DNA from: Pantoea sp. 18069
Lineage (GTDB): Bacteria; Pseudomonadota; Gammaproteobacteria; Burkholderiales; Burkholderiaceae_C
Assembly: GCF_902706035.1 (NCBI RefSeq)
Contig: NZ_CACSJA010000035.1
Coordinates: forward strand, 1 to 54,523
DNA length: 54,523 nt
Reading direction: 5' to 3'
Below the pieces are notes generated by a model. The model was not told the DNA's origin and did no database searches. It saw only the letters and a list, made by a program, of their open reading frames with translations. Positions 54,233 to 54,523 of the stretch are shown here, in pieces. Within the stretch, counting starts at the first letter, position 1; every line of letters starts with the position of its first letter. A program made the translations under genes and the position numbers.

Positions 54233-54523
54233 ATGAAGGTACTGGTCCCAGTCAAACGCGTCGTGGACTACAACGTCAAGGTCCGCGTGAAGTCCGACGG
54301 CACGGGCGTCGATATCGCCAACGTCAAGATGAGCATGAACCCGTTTGACGAAATCGCCGTCGAGGAAGCCGTGCGTCTGAAGGAAAAAGGGGTGGTCACC
54401 GAAGTCATCGCCGTGTCCTGCGGCGTGGCCCAGTGCCAGGAAACGCTGCGCACCGCCATGGCGATTGGCGCCGACCGCGCCATCCATGTGCTGACCGACG
54501 TCGAACTCCAGCCCCTGGCCGTG
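54233..54523 (+). CDS. etfB: Electron transfer flavoprotein beta subunit (partial, 3' end outside window)
   Basis: First 97 codons of EtfB, which with EtfA carries electrons from acyl-CoA dehydrogenases to ETF-quinone oxidoreductase. MKVLVPVKRVVDYNVKVRVK, the diagnostic KMSMNPFDEIAVEEAVRLKE, and the nucleotide-binding region MAIGADRAIHVLTD are present. AGGAGCCGCAGC precedes the ATG. Frame still open at the right edge; etfA should follow. Confidence 0.95.
   Translation, partial: MKVLVPVKRVVDYNVKVRVKSDGTGVDIANVKMSMNPFDEIAVEEAVRLKEKGVVTEVIAVSCGVAQCQETLRTAMAIGADRAIHVLTDVELQPLAV

Overview
The window is a GC-rich chromosomal segment of a betaproteobacterium, most likely Burkholderiales/Comamonadaceae. 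Grounds: high GC throughout, the gene orders trmJ-cysE, divergent darP/pmbA and yhiN-rpsU-yqeY, a Bug-family binding protein, a TPP riboswitch ahead of thiC, and etfB preceded by fatty-acid/amino-acid catabolism type operators. I see no rRNA, tRNA, CRISPR array, insertion sequence or prophage. Nearly all of it reads as intact core genome.

Layout. 1-4.7 kb: an Anbu proteasome-type protease (runs off the left edge) coupled to mutS, then a DUF2325 gene behind a Fur-box-like site. 4.9-6.4 kb: a membrane PAS sensor with no output domain. 6.4-10.8 kb: suhB diverging from trmJ-cysE, then an exported beta-carbonic anhydrase and a nitroreductase. 10.9-11.4 kb: a low-GC DUF2799 lipoprotein. 11.6-13.9 kb: TPP riboswitch plus thiC. 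14-21.4 kb: a chemoreceptor, a Bcr/CflA exporter, mog, darP/pmbA, a DUF305 protein, yqeY and rpsU. 21.5-25.3 kb: yhiN, an acyl-CoA thioesterase, cobA and ybiB.

25.6-34.3 kb is the main accessory locus: an 8.2 kb two-partner-secretion/CDI-type exoprotein gene. Its C-terminus is a low-GC, swapped-in module: an NNFLPH junction, a six-cysteine segment and a TNT-type NAD(P)+ glycohydrolase toxin. An Imm63-like immunity gene overlaps it by 4 bp. No transporter (TpsB/CdiB) gene is present in the window.

34.5-45.1 kb: a YidB-like DUF937 protein, a CBS protein, tsaD, a TauD-like dioxygenase with a Bug binding protein, a LysR regulator, and a complete MacAB/TolC-type export operon. 45.2-50.9 kb: hsp20 behind a sigma-32 promoter, then a four-gene operon moxR-DUF58-tgpA-mltB in which every junction is an ATGA overlap. 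50.9-54.5 kb: an HDAC-family deacetylase, an ECHDC3-type enoyl-CoA hydratase homolog, an MscS channel and the start of etfB.

The most notable unexplained structures are: (i) three copies of a ~90-bp intergenic repeat, each between convergent genes, whose terminal hairpin keeps pairing through compensatory changes; (ii) a 44-bp interrupted palindrome between the exoprotein gene and its divergent neighbour; (iii) the toxin/immunity end of the exoprotein; and (iv) paired operator-like dyads before etfB. Functions are assigned by recognising family motifs in the translated sequence; no database search was run.
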